Below, piece after piece: positions 10,577 to 22,075 of a DNA stretch of 64,000 bases. The translations under genes were made by a program, and so were the position numbers. The stretch's first letter is position 1. Every line of letters starts with the position of its first letter. Source of the stretch: Chrysemys picta bellii (taxonomy: Eukaryota > Chordata > Testudines > Emydidae); contig NC_088791.1 of the NCBI RefSeq assembly GCF_011386835.1, forward strand, positions 56,005,498-56,069,497. Direction: 5' to 3'. The notes under the pieces were generated by a model, which saw nothing but the letters and a program-made list of their open reading frames with translations, made no database searches and had not been told where the DNA came from.

Positions 10577-11730
10577 TACTCCAGGGAGAATTCTGCGCCA
10601 CTGCGCATACGCAGAATTTGTGTCTCCCCCAGATTTCTTTGCTTCCCCGCAGAAAAATGACTTTCTGATGGGGAAGCAAAGGGAAGCCACAAGAGTGGTC
10701 ATGCAACCCTCCCCAGCAGTTTTGGGTGCTCGGGGCAGCCGGCACAGAGGTAAACACTATGGGTAGTGGGGCGGGACTGGGGAAGACCCAGCTGGTGGCT
10801 CCTACCCTGCCTCCTACCCTCAGCTGGCTGGGCTGGGGAGGACAGGACTTCCTCTTCCCCTGCACAGCATCCAGGGATATGTCAGCCCCACACCCAGATT
10901 TCTCCCCTAGCTGTAGGAGCCTTTGAAAACTCTCACCCCCATCCTCCCTGCACTTCCTGCACCCATCGCTCTTCAGCTGCAGGGGGAGGGATTACTGTAC
11001 AGGGAGCTGCTCCCCCGTCCGCCCAACCCCTGTGCATCCAGACCTCCTTGCCCCCAGACCTTCCCACTGAGCCTCACCCCCTCCCGCACCCACAACCACC
11101 CTGACAAGCCCTACGCCTGGACCATCCACACCCAGATCCCCACTGTACCAAGCTCCAACCAGCTGCATTTGGATCCCCATCCCAATGAGCCCCACTGAGC
11201 TGCTCACATCCAGACCCCTCCCTGCTGAGCCCTAACCACCCTTTACCTGGACCCCCCTGCAGAGTCCCATTACCATTGCACCCAGAACCCCCCCAACAAT
11301 CCCCTGTGCATCCAGATTCCCCCCTTGCACCCAGATCCCCCACTGAGCCACCCACACCCAGATAGCACGACCCAGAACTCTGTCAACCCACACCTGGATC
11401 CCACCACACTAAGCCCCTCTACACTTGGTTCCTGCCTTGCTGAGCCTGCCTGCCCACACCTGGTGCACGGGCATGGAGGGGCAGGGTCCTGGGGTGTTTC
11501 TGGGGCAGGCCCGGTCCTTGCGCTGCGTCAGGGTTCGGTGCAGCCTCGCCACTGAGTCTGTGTCCCGGGGAGAGCTGCACTGTGATTTCCCACCTCTATG
11601 CAGCCAGTGGCCTGTGCTCCCCAATGCCATGCTGGAGCCTCCACATTTATTTGACAAATAAAATGTGCAAACCTTTAAAATATTGTGTGCAGAATTTTTA
11701 AATTTTTGGCACAGAATGCTCTCAGGAGTA
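10577..11730. mobile_element. C-rich DNA transposon with TACTCC ends, 1154 bp
   Basis: The left end is TACTCCAGGGAGAATTCTGC and the right end is the inverse of TACTCCTGAGAGCATTCTGT. Both are flanked directly by GAACAT (10571-10576 and 11731-11736). The interior contains CCCCGCAGAAAAATGACTTT near the left end, a C-rich irregular tandem of CACCCAGATCCCCCACTGAG-like units (about 11030-11420), and AAATAAAATGTGCAAACC near the right end. There is no transposase. A 6-bp duplication is short for hAT, so the class is uncertain; the family is remembered as widespread in sauropsids. Confidence 0.8.
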
Positions 11731-11736
11731 GAACAT

Positions 11737-13500
11737 CTCTTTGTTAGGAACAGGATTAACATTTCAGACTGGCCATGAAACAGACATCATTTGATAAGGA
11801 CTTTTTGGTCAGAACTCACCTGGATCAGATGGAGTTCTCTGATCTAGAGAGAAAATGATTATATATTACCAGTCCTTCCCCAATTGCCTCAATGCACCTT
11901 CAAGCCAAGAAATTTGTTCTCTGAAAAAGAATGTGCTAATATTTCAAAAGCTACTTGTATTCACAGAATTGCAAAAATCAACTGTACTAAGAGTAGTCAG
12001 CTGCCTTGCTGCCTACATTGGCAACAGAACAACCTTCCTCTTTGTTTTGTATTTTTGCACAGATATTCTGACAGATTTATGACCTCTATACAAACCAATT
12101 TGAAAGTAGCCTCCTTCACATATTACTGTCCACACACATGTAATTTTAGCATCATACCAAATACATTTCCTTTCTAAGTAATACTTATTGCCTCAGTGAA
12201 TACTCAGACCCAATACTTCCAGGAGCTAAACAAATCAGAGTTTGTGGGATTTTGAACTGCTTTTCCATACTGACATTCTTAGAAAATGGTGCCTCTGGAG
12301 CAGTAACAAATGAAAAGTGCTAATATTAACAGTACCCTCATGCTTCCTACTATCCCATTTATGGGTACACAAAGGAAAGCACTGAGCTAATCAGATGTTG
12401 GGCTGGTATTCTATTTGTACCAGTATAGATGTAATGAACTGAACTGCTAATGGCATACAGACAAGTTGTTTGAAAATAAAAGCTAGCAGGTAGCATGTTT
12501 GGAGTTAACAGACCTGAAAAATCTGGCATTCTAGATTTTGTACAGTAGATGGACTTTTGTCTTATGCCAATACATGTGGAAAGTGGAAAAAGCAATGCCT
12601 CTATTGGCAATTAAAATCTTTATAGTTTCCTAAATGGAATAGCCAGAGCATATAAAAATCTCTAATTCCTGAAGCATAGAAATAACTCCTAACTACTCCC
12701 AAAGTCTTCAACAATTTCAGCAAAGAAATCAAGAGATGTTCCTCTAGACATTTTGGGGTAAGTTTTCCAATCACTAAAATGACTTCACCGTCATCGCTGG
12801 CTAAACTCCATTACTTTGAAAAAATTTATAGCTAAATATTTGTGAACATTCCATAAGCACTTCCAAAGAAACCAGGTTACAGAAATGTCAGCAGACTATT
12901 CAGAAGACTGTGTTGAATACTTAAGACAAATTTTCAAAACTAACTCCATCATTCCCACTGTGTCAGCTGTATTATGTACCTACAAAGACAGAGCACCCTC
13001 TCAGATTTTAGCTATGGTGGAGACATAAAAATGGCCAAATACCAAAAATACTATAGAGAGGACAGTTAGGCCTTAGCAGTCACAGGCCTTAGTCACATGC
13101 CTTGCTTCAAGGCCTACAAAAGCTTCCCTCTCTAGTTAGAACTATGAAGGTTCATTTGGGGAGGGGCGGGGAGGAAAGAGATGTGTGAAGAGGGAGCTTC
13201 ACTGGGTGCAGGGGTTTTGACACAGAAATACCCATGTGAATTAATGTTGAGTAGTTACCCACTTCACGTCTTCAAACTCTCTCAAGGGGGAGGGCTGTGC
13301 CCCAGACATGGAGGAGATGTGTGGGTAGCACAGCACTTAAGGCAGCCATGATGCCACTATCACAGATTGATACTTTATAGCCTTTAAATAAAGGTGGCAG
13401 AATGGGAGAAGAGGGAGAAAACGGGAAGACTAGTAGCAAGAGAAGGCATACTGCAAGTGTACCGGGAACGGTGGAGGATGATCCGGATAGTGAAGAGTAA
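11737..13500. other. No gene or recognised repeat
   Basis: Ordinary AT-rich sequence. Overlapping ORFs at 11855-12177 are short and not supported by splice context. Confidence 0.55.
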
Positions 13501-13645
13501 AGGCTGGTCTACATTTACAGTGACATGGGTGATGGTTTGTTTTTTTGCCGTCATAGTTAATGTGGCAACCTCACTCCTGGGTAGATTCAGTTATACTGGT
13601 ATAACAGAACTTATTTCAGCATAGTTAAACTTTGTAAATGTAAAC
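13501..13645 (+). mobile_element. 5'-end fragment of a GTCTACACT-type MITE
   Basis: It begins AGGCTGGTCTACATTTACAG, which matches the terminal consensus of this group, and contains GTTATACTGGTATAACAGAA, a short inverted motif. The other terminus is absent. Confidence 0.5.
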
Positions 13646-14137
13646 TAGTTCTAACTGTTCGCATACAATGTACCAAACACCACACCCTGAGCAAAGATAA
13701 TTAAGTTGTGATGTGAATACAAGTGAGAATTTGGTCAGATTACTTTGATCTAGAGAAATAATTCAGTAAAGTTGCACGCTAGATTGTCACACACATTGAA
13801 ACAGGGCCAGAGTATGAAGAGAAGAGAGGGAAGGTCAGCAAGACAGTGCCATGTGGAATGGGGCTTCTGGAGATTAGCTAGAGGGTCAGCCGCTCTGTGC
13901 AAATACTCAATCACCCACAGATGCTCCAACTGCCACAAGTTCTCCCTGAAGATCTCAGAATAACTGCAGGTTCAGAGTGTCACTACCCTGTTTTATCAAT
14001 GGGCTACCAACCCCCATCTACTGGAAGGGACAGTGCTCACAATTAAACTCTGTGGCCTGACAGCCATGGATATTTCTGTTTATCTTTGTTTTCCTGAAGG
14101 TAAGCAGGATCCTTGGTCTAATTTTGGTTTGTTGGGT

Positions 14138-14232
14138 TTAGTGCAGGGGTGCTGGGTGGTGTTGGTGGCCTGTGATATACAGGAAGTCAGACTAGGCAAT
14201 ATAGTAGTCCCTTCCGGCCTTAACCTCTATCT
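14138..14232 (+). repeat. CR1/L2-type LINE 3'-end fragment
   Basis: GGCCTGTGATATACAGGAAG, then GTCAGACTAGGCAATATAG and TAGTCCCTTCCGGCCTTA, match the remembered 3' end of vertebrate CR1-like LINEs ('...gtcagactagatgatc...tcccttctggcctta'). Confidence 0.6.
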
Positions 14233-14607
14233 GGTCCCAGATGTTCATAGCACTTATCATATTTGTATTATTCTCAGCAGTGGGGGACATAATCAATCAA
14301 ACTTGGACCTACTGAGTGTAAATATTGGATTTACATAGTTTCAGACTTACTTCTCTCTGAATGTTTCGTCTCCCATAATGTTGTTATGCTGAAACCTGTG
14401 GGGCTATATCATGGTGCTCCATAGAATGAAATGTTTTGAGAGCCAAGTAGGAGACTGGAGTTTTGAGAGAGGAGGTAGGTCCATGGGAGAATTTATCAAA
14501 TAATCCAGAGAATAAGAGGCTAGAGAGCCTCTGTTATAAACCAATGCTATTTACTAACATTTAAATGGAGACACATAACAAGCATACATTAAGTGCTGGA
14601 GACCACT

Positions 14608-14868
14608 CTAAGGCTTTGTCTACACTGGACTTTTGTCATTCAGGGGTGTGAAAAAAACCAACACACTCCTGAATGACAAAAGTTTTACCGATGAAAAGCG
14701 CAGGTGTGAACAGCGCTTTGTTGGCGGGAGAGCTCTTCTGCCGACAAAGCTATCGCCTCTACTTGGGGGTGGAAGTTTTTTGTCGGCGGCAGAGCTCTCT
14801 CCTGCTGACAAAGAACAGCTATCCTGTGCACCTTTTAGCAGCACAGGGTAGTGTAGACATAGCCTAAG
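14608..14868. mobile_element. GTCTACACT MITE with internal hairpin
   Basis: The left terminus CTAAGGCTTTGTCTACACT pairs with the right terminus AGTGTAGACATAGCCTAAG. Just inside the left end, 14630-14650 (CTTTTGTCATTCAGGGGTGTG) pairs with 14662-14682 over 21 bp with a single G-T type mismatch around an 11-base loop. A second pair of related words, TTGTTGGCGGGAGAGCTCTT and the CGGCGGCAGAGCTCTC region, sits further in. Non-coding. Confidence 0.85.
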
Positions 14869-16329
14869 TGTTTGTCAGTTTACTAGTGGTTTGATCGTGC
14901 CAGTTAGGCATAGCTGGAGGAAGGAGTAATGTGGACTGCCACAATGAAAATATTGAAAGACCTTGTGCCTCCTTAGACACCCCAGTGGATAGGTGAAGCA
15001 AACTCACTGCCACTCCTCCAGTGCACTAGTCCCATTCCATGAGCCAGGGTGGAAGAGGAGTGGGGTAGTTGTTCTATCCAATACCCCTTTGGCATGATTT
15101 CGAGTCCCCAGAGGGTAGGGCCAGAGCAGTTCCTATGCGCCTCAATTCTGGTTGGCCTTTAGATGGACTTTTCAAGAGGGGGTGGGGAAAAGGTTCTGTG
15201 TGCCATCCCCAACCTCCTACATAGAGTCTTGTTCTAAAACAGCAGCTTGAAGTGAAAGGTTTGCTAATGGAGAAGCACTATACATGCTTCCTAAGTAAGA
15301 TTCCTAAAGATGTACAGCACAGCTCTTCTCAAGTACGATTTCTAAGTTTATAAGCCAATGCTTTATTGAAAACAAAAAACCTCTAATCTATTACCATATC
15401 CTCATTACATCATGCTCAACAAGTTATGGTGTTTGGAAAGTATTTTATTATTACTGTATGTGTATAGCACTTTACAGACAATGTAGCCAACTTCTTAAAT
15501 AAGCAGTTTAAGACTTAATAAATGAAGTAGGTCCAAGCAAGTCAATAGGTGCTTTGTAACCAGACACAGTCATGGTTTAAGACACAGCCACACACACATA
15601 CTTCACTTAGTTAGTTTCATGCTTACATGACACCTAAACTTAATAAAAGACAACACCATTTATTATTTTTTTGTCTATTACCACAATTTTTTTTTAATAA
15701 AAAACACAACCATAGTTTGGTAACAGCTTACTAAAGAAATACCAATTTAATTAAACAAAAGGGTACAATGTTTCCCTAAGATTTACTACTATTTTACTGA
15801 AGAGTAAACTTTCTGTAAAAGTCCAGATGTTAGACTGCCTCAGGAAAATTCCAATGCAACTTTCTCCTGTACAAACTGTAATGAATAGGTCTGTCTGCAT
15901 TCACACAGGACCGCTTGTTGGATTTACTTTGGCCGAGATAATGCTGGTTAGCAGACAACTGCATTGGGGATCTTGACTTCTTACTTGAAACTTACTCGCT
16001 GAAAGGAGAGTGTGTTCTATGCAATTAGGTATTTTTGTCATCAAAAATTAGAACTTAAAATAACACCTTCATGTTACAGTTCTCATTGCAGACTTTCAGA
16101 AAAATACTAAAGTGCACATTGCAAACTTATTTTAATTTGTATATAAAAATGACATAAAATCTATAGACATCACAAAACAACTGCTGCTGTAGTAGAATTA
16201 CAGGACATTTACTTTTGCTGTTTGCAGAACTCTGTACGTATACTGGATTTTACAGTATATATTGCACATCAGCCAAATCATGCTCCATGTTTCACTGTAC
16301 TTCCAAGCCAATGTTCTACGGAGCAGAGA
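14869..16329. other. No supported gene
   Basis: Unassigned. 'TTATTATTACTGTATGTGTA' with 'TAGCACTTTACAGACAATG' near 15445-15485 weakly resembles the ancient LINE 3' end also seen at 29636 and 32377. Confidence 0.5.
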
Positions 16330-16500
16330 GCCACTCCATCCAAGTAGATGCACAGACCCAAATCTTATGAGCTCAGCCACACTGCATCTCAGAATGAATG
16401 TGCCAGAGCTAACTGCTCAGATACGGCAGTCCACTACTCTAACCACTAGGCCACATTCCTTTTCCAGACCCAGGAATTGAGTCCAGGAATCCTGACTCCC
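16330..16500 (-). repeat. tRNA-derived SINE fragments, rearranged order
   Basis: On the minus strand GTGGCCTAGTGGTTAGAG is a clear tRNA-type A-box region of a SINE head. The usual partner containing 'GGGAGTCAGGATTCCTGG' is present, but upstream of the A box rather than downstream. The order is therefore swapped relative to a normal SINE, suggesting two adjacent truncated copies. No complete cloverleaf or intact tRNA gene is present. Confidence 0.5.
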
Positions 16501-17392
16501 TAAATTTTACTGCTGTCTAGCAAATACTTGTGCAAACAGCTAGCAAAGTATGTGTTGTGCCTTCTCTCTTCTCCCCCCTCCCCACCCCCGCAGGTTCACA
16601 CAGAGGATAATAGTTACTCCTTAACCTCAACTTATAGAGATATTTGCTGGGGATCTGAAGGTACAGAATTCAAACCCTGCTGATGACTCACGGGTCCAAG
16701 GGAAGGGAATCTTTATTATCCAAATGAGGAGACCTTCCCTTTTTCCCTTTTTAAAAACTGCGTTTATTGAATAGATGTATTTTCATGGTCAATTAAAAGG
16801 ATTTATTTGAAAAAACTTAATTATGGCACAACACGCAACAAGACAAGTGCTGTGTATTTTAGATGTTTGTCTCATTTTGATTGTGTCAAACTGGCAGGTT
16901 TGAAAGTTGGGAGATATAGATGTATGAGCATTACTCATGCTATCTTTAGAGTTGGAGTTGTTTTCTTTGTCCCTCAGTGGTTAATCATACCCAGACTAAA
17001 TTCTGCCTTGTAGTGTGCAACTTTCCTTGGACTTCAATGTCATAACACTACCTAGGAGCCAGATCCTACTGATTCAATATAAACTTTGCTATTGGTTTCA
17101 ATGGGAGCAAGAACAGGAACTATATTTAAGTAAGTTCAGCACAGTGATAGCGAGCGTCTCGCTTTTCAGTCATTTTTCTTTTTCCTCAAATTCCCATTTT
17201 CCTGCTTCTGGGTACGTTGACACTTGCACATTTACCTGACACTGTTGCACTACTATGCACTATCACTAAGAGATCAAAAATCTTGAATCAGACCCACACC
17301 CCCCCAATGAGATTTTTTTTAAAAAAACATTATATTGTAGTTTTTGCTCTTTTGACTTTTGAATTCACCCTGCCCATGAGTGTGACAATTGG

Positions 17393-17484
17393 AATAATAG
17401 AAATGCAGGGCTGAAAGGGACCTTGAAAGGCCAAATCCAGCTCTCTGCACTGAGTCAAGACCAGGTAAACCCTAGACCATCCCT
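17393..17484 (-). repeat. CR1 LINE 3' end, antisense (left half of a split copy)
   Basis: ATAGAAATGCAGGGCTGAAA, then GGGACCTTGAAAGG and GACCAGGTAAACCCTAGACC, are the inverse of the CR1 3' terminus. The copy breaks at about 17484 in 'CCATCCCTGA' and resumes at about 20099 with 'CAGGTGTTTGTG', as expected if the intervening 2.6 kb was inserted later. Confidence 0.75.
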
Positions 17485-18060
17485 GAAGCAGGAAGCCTGC
17501 TAAACAGTCAGTGGGGCCACTGGGTGATCAAGGTGCTAAGGGAGCACTCAAGAAAGAAAAGGCCGTTGTGGAGAAGCTAAATGAATACTTTGCGTTAGTC
17601 TTCACTGAAGAGTATGTGGGAGAGATGTCCACCCCAGAGCCACTTTTTCCAGCGATAAATCTGAGGAACACTCCCAGACTGAGGTGTCAATAGAGGAGGA
17701 TTTAGAACAAACTGATAAAATTAAACTGCAATAAATGACCCGGACCAGATGGTATTTACCCAAGCGTTCTGAAGAAACTCAAATATGAAATTGCAGAACT
17801 ACTGACTATGGTATGTATCCTATCACTTAAACCAGCCTCTGTACCAGATGACTGAAGGGTAGCTAATGTAATGCCAATTTTTAAAAAAGGCTCCAGGGGC
17901 AATCATGGCAATCTAACTTCAGTATCAGGCAAATTGGTTGAAACTATATTAAAGAACAGAATTGTGTGACATACATAAACCCAATGTGTTAGGGAAGAGT
18001 CAGCATGGCTTTTGTAAAGTAAATCATGCCTCATCAATCTAGTAGAATTCTCTGAGGGTA

Positions 18061-18786
18061 TGTGACAAAGTGCTAGAGGCTAACGAGTGAGCAAGCCCTC
18101 TGATCACTTAGCGTATATCTACACAGCAACTAGACAGCAGTGCCGGCCCATGCTAGCCTATTCAGGCCTGTGGGGCTGTTGCATTGCTGTGTAGACTTCT
18201 GGGCTCAGGGACTCTCTTACCCCACAGGTACTAGTGCTCGGGCTGGAGCCCTGTGGTGTGGGAGGGTCCCAGATCCTGGGCTCCAGCCTGAGCCCAGAAG
18301 TCTACACAGCAATAAAACAGCCCTGCAGCCTGAGACCCATGAGCCTGAGTTGGCTGGCATGGGCCAGCTGTGGGTTTTTCCTTTGCTCCACAGACATACC
18401 CTTAGATGCCAATTAGTTCCCCAGAGAAAGCTGATGGAGGTAATTAGATAATCAGGCTAGCCAACTGGGTGGGATACAGAGGCAATTAGTCCCTCAGCCC
18501 AAATCTGATAAAGAGGCACAGGAAGGAAGTGCAAGGGGGGGGGGAGAGACCAGGCTAGGTGAGTGCAGTCACATGGAGGCCTCAGGGAAGGGAGACCTCT
18601 GTTCCCCTCAGCTCCTGAGGAGAGGGCCAAAAGCACTGGTAGATACTGTAAACAGACTGTTGCATGGTGATTGTTCAGGTAGTGATGGACGGAATTTAAC
18701 ATGGAGGGTGCTGTGAACGCACAACCACTGGAGTCTGCGCAGTTTCTGTGGGGAAAAAGACAGGAGCAAAAGCACACCCTGTTACA
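18061..18786. mobile_element. Putative solo LTR (Gypsy or ERV type) inside the CR1
   Basis: The sequence that interrupts CR1 homology starts TGTGACAAAGTGCTAGAGGC and ends CACACCCTGTTACA, giving the TG...CA frame with a short imperfect inverted repeat (TGTGACA / TGTTACA). The part after the inner MITE (about 18406-18700) resembles remembered turtle Gypsy LTR sequence (GGTAATTAGATAATCAGGCT). No clean duplication is visible: GGGTA precedes and GGATG follows. No internal gene remains. Confidence 0.5.
18107..18405. mobile_element. GTCTACACT-type MITE with inner palindrome
   Basis: Ends CTTAGCGTATATCTACACAG and CCACAGACATACCCTTAG are inverse-related. Within it, 18175-18209 (GCTGTTGCATTGCTGTGTAG...) pairs with 18287-18321 as a long inverted repeat containing GACTTCTGGGCTCAGG. 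It lies inside the LTR-like element. Confidence 0.7.
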
Positions 18787-20098
18787 GGATGTCAACAAGC
18801 ATGCAGACAAAGATGATTCAGTCAATATAGTGTACTTTGACTTTCAGAAAGCGTTTGACAAGGTCCCACAAAAAAGTCTCTTAAGCAGACTAAGCAGTTG
18901 CGGGATAAGAAGGAAGGTCTTCTCATGGATAAGTAACTGGTTAAAAGATAGGAAACAAGAAGTGAAAACTGACTATTTATTCCTTTAATGGAAAGAGGTA
19001 AATAGGGGAGTTCCCTAAGGAGCTATAGTGGGATCTGTGCTGTTCAACATATTTATAAATAATCTGGAAACAGGAATGGACAGTGAGGTGGCAAAATGTG
19101 CAGACTATTCAGGATAGTTAAATTCAAAGCTGACTATGAAGAGTTAAAGGGATCTCACTAAACTCGGTGACTGGGTAATAAAGTGGCAGATGAAATTCAC
19201 TGTTGATAAGTAATGCACATTGGAAAAAAATAATCCCAACTATATATACACAAAATGATGGGGTCTAAATTAGCTATTACCACTCATGAAAGAAATCTTG
19301 GGAGTCATGGATAGTTCTCTGAAAACATCCCCTCAATGTGCACTGGCAATCAAAAATGCAAACAAAATTTTAAGAACCATTAGGAAAGGGATAGAAAAGA
19401 AGACAGTAAATATCATAAGGCCTTTATATAAATCCATGGTACACCCATTCCTTGAATAACACATGCAGTTCTGGTTTTCCCATCTCAAAAAAAAAAAAAA
19501 AAGGATTAGAATTGGAAAAGGTACAAAAAAGGGCAACAAAAATTAGGGGTATGGAACAGCATTCGTATGGGGAGAGATTAAAAAAAGACAGACTGTCTGG
19601 CTTGGAAAAAAAGAGACAACTAAAGCGGGATATGACAGATGTCTATAAAATCATAAATGATATGGAAAGTAAATAGGAAAGTGTCATTTATCTCTTCAAA
19701 TTACACAATGAAATGATGAAATTAATAGGAAGAAGATTTTAAACAAACAAAAGGAAGTAGTTCTTCACAAAACGCACAGTCAACCTGTGGAACTTGTTGC
19801 CAGGGGATGTTGTGCAGGCCAAAAGTATAACCAGGTTAAAAAAAGAATTAGATAAATTCATGGAGGATAGGTCCATCAATGGCTATTAGCCAAGATGTTC
19901 ACGGATGCAACCCCATACTCTGTGTGCCCCCCCAACCTCTGCCAGAAGCTGCGACTGGACGACAGGGGATGGATCACTCAAAATTGCCCTATTCTGTTCA
20001 TTTCGTCTGAAGCAGCTGGCACTGGTCACTGTCAGAGACAGGATACTGGCCTAGATGGACCATTTGTCTGACCCAGTATGACCATTCTTATGTTCTGG

Positions 20099-20338
20099 CA
20101 GGTGTTTGTGAAAGCTGTTCTTAAACACCTCTAGTGATGGGGATCACACAACCTCCTCTGGAAGCCTATTCTAGAATGTAACTACCTTATAGTTAGCAAG
20201 TTTTTCCTAATATCTAAACTAAATCTCCCTTGATGCAGATTAATCCCATTGCTTTTTGTCCTACCTTCAAGTGTACATGGAGAACAATTGATCACAGCCC
20301 TCCTCAGTAGCCTAGAATGAATTTAATCAATGGGCAAC
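20099..20338 (-). repeat. CR1 LINE 3' end, antisense (right half of the split copy)
   Basis: CAGGTGTTTGTGAAAGCTG, then TGATGGGGATCACACAACC and AAGCCTATTCTAGAATG, are the inverse of CR1 3' sequence and continue the match broken at 17484. Confidence 0.8.
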
Positions 20339-20340
20339 TA

Positions 20341-21412
20341 GTGTCCCAAATTTACTGGGTAGGATGATTTTGGGGCATCGCTGCAGGAGCTCTCATGTCT
20401 GTCCATCCCCACATCTGTCCATTCCCAGCCCACCAATTAATTCTGACCCCCAGCCTCCCAATAAATCCTGCCCCCCTATTCCCACATCAGTTCTGCTCCC
20501 CACAGCCCTCTCTCGGCTCTTCCCCCAATATAGTCTACCCCCATCCCCTTCCCCCAGCCATTCAGCCCCCACTGCAGTTCAGCATCCCCACCCCCATCAG
20601 TACAGCACCTCCAGAAGATTAGCCCTGTCCAGCCCTCCCAGCAGTTCTGCTCCCTAGCCTCACTTCTGCTCCTCCTGGGGTTCAGCCTCCTCTCCCAGGC
20701 TCAACAGGGTCCCTTTCTTCCCCTTCCAGAGTGTGGGGGCAGTTCCAAGAGTTCTTCATCTCCTTCCGCCCCTTCCCAGGCCAGGCCACGTGCTGCAGAG
20801 AGGTGGAGGGAAACAAACCGTCCTGTCCCAGGTGGTGCTGGTGTGGGGGGGCTGCTGGGCTTTATAGCTGCCTCCCCCCACACCTTTGGGAACTGCTTTG
20901 GGTTGCTGGGGGGAAGGGAAGGAGCAGGGCCGGCTTTAGGACCTGCGGGGCCCGATTCCGCGGTCCAGGTCTTCGGCGGCACTTCAGCGGCGGGGGGTCC
21001 ACTCCGCGTCTTCCGCGGCACTGAAGGACCTCCCACCACCGAAATGCTACCGAAGACCCCAGAGTGGACCCTCCCCTGCTGCCGAAATGCCACCGGAGCA
21101 GACCGCCGCCGGGTGAGCCTAAGGCACAGGGCCCTCTTACCCGTGGGACCCTCTTACCCGCGGGGCCCGAGTCCGGGGAATCGGGGGAATCGGCCTAAAG
21201 CCGGCCCTGGGAAGGAGGAGAGCGCTTTGCCTACAGCAGTGCTGATAGGTTGTTCAGCCTCAGGAGGCAGCAATTGGGGCTGACAACCCATCAGAGGGCT
21301 CAAATTTGCTAGGAGGACTGGAGTTTCTCATGTCATCACAAGACCAGGTTCCAGCCTAGCCACAATCCTGTTACTGGGGGGAAAATCGCGAGAGTTGGCC
21401 ACACCGTTTATG
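20341..21412. mobile_element. C-rich DNA transposon hosting a smaller hAT
   Basis: GTGTCCCAAATTTACTGGG on the left and AAAATCGCGAGAGTTGGCCA with CACC on the right resemble the two ends of the 'GTTGCCAACTCTCGCGATTTT' group seen at 24713-24988. Between them are C-rich tracts such as CCCAGCCCACCAATTAATTC and AGTTCTGCTCCCCACAGCCC. The element at 20925-21209 interrupts it. Boundaries are approximate. Confidence 0.4.
20925..21209. mobile_element. Non-autonomous hAT, CAGGGCCGGCTTTAGG ends, 285 bp
   Basis: Perfect 16-bp terminal inverted repeats CAGGGCCGGCTTTAGG and CCTAAAGCCGGCCCTG are flanked by identical GGAAGGAG at 20917-20924 and 21210-21217. The interior is GC-rich with many CpGs (TTCGGCGGCACTTCAGCGG, TTCCGCGGCACT), suggesting a fairly young copy. 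Non-coding. Confidence 0.93.
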
Positions 21413-21840
21413 TAGTTCCCAGGAGTGCTGTTTTCTGGAAAGAACACATAAAAATCCTGTTTAAAAACCCCACTGGTATGGAACACAGCAACTCCTCTGA
21501 AGTCAGTGGTCTAATGGGAGTGGCTTATATGTTCCTGAAGGCAGAAATGAGCCTGCAAGACGGGTGTCATGTTAGCCCCACAGAGACGAGTTAAGAAGAT
21601 CTTTAGAAAGTAATTATACTCCATAACAAACTATTAGAAAATAATGGATTAAAAATGTGTCTTGACAGGCTTCAACATCTCAATGAAACATTTAATGGAA
21701 CGCCTTTCAGAAATGCAGCTGGAAATATTCTGTCAGTGGGCCAAATTTAGTCATGGTACAGTTCTGCTGAAATCAGTGTGTCGTGCTCATTTACCAGTAA
21801 TGAATGTAGCCCAATGTCTTTAAGTATTTCATAGTACTAG

Positions 21841-22074
21841 CTCTCAGAGCTGCAAACATGCACTGCCATAGCGGAAGCCATAAATAATATACCAGATGAA
21901 GTTTTAGCTGCATGTGCTCTATGGACTAATACGAGTGAAGATACATTTACCAAAGTTACTGGAAAAGGTTCAGCCTCCAATTCTACAGCATATTTTGCCT
22001 CATACCCGGCAGTTCCAATGCTTGGAACAGAAGAGGGAGTAGATTGGGTGGGAGAGATCTTCCTGAAGATGTAG
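21841..22074 (+). other. 77-codon stop-free stretch, open on both strands
   Basis: The plus frame between TAG at 21838 and TAG at 22072 reads protein-like, with TAIAEAINNIPDEVLAAC and ALWTNTSEDTFTKVTGKG including N-glycosylation-type NTS and NST. The opposite strand is also open across the same interval. It is preceded by TTTCATAGTACTAG, a weak acceptor, and followed by GATGTAGGTAGGG. I do not recognise it. An exon, a decayed retroelement gene, and chance are all possible. Confidence 0.2.
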
Positions 22075-22075
22075 G

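Larger units (their letters stand above)
17511..19890 (+). pseudogene. CR1 ORF2 reverse transcriptase relic
   Basis: The reading preserves 'EKLNEYFALVFTEEY' (linker upstream of RT, about 17570-17615), then after the LTR-like insertion 'VYFDFQKAFDKVPQKSLLS' (RT block with the first catalytic Asp, 18830-18890) and 'WISNWLKDRKQEV' (about 18928-18967). The region of the FADD catalytic box reads as CADYSG and is followed by a stop (about 19099), so the second Asp of the pair is lost. C-terminal pieces with 'KVQKRATKI' continue to 19676. CR1 ORF2 normally encodes an APE endonuclease plus RT for target-primed insertion; this copy has no endonuclease and cannot act. Confidence 0.82.
17485..20098 (+). 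mobile_element. CR1 LINE, 5'-truncated, inserted in an antisense CR1
   Basis: It contains the second half of CR1 ORF2 in sense orientation and a 3' UTR ending GACCCAGTATGACCATTCTT followed by ATGTTCTGG, the typical turtle CR1 tail. The 5' part of ORF2 and ORF1 are missing. An LTR-like element (18061-18786) splits the reverse transcriptase. Old, with many stops. Confidence 0.85.
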
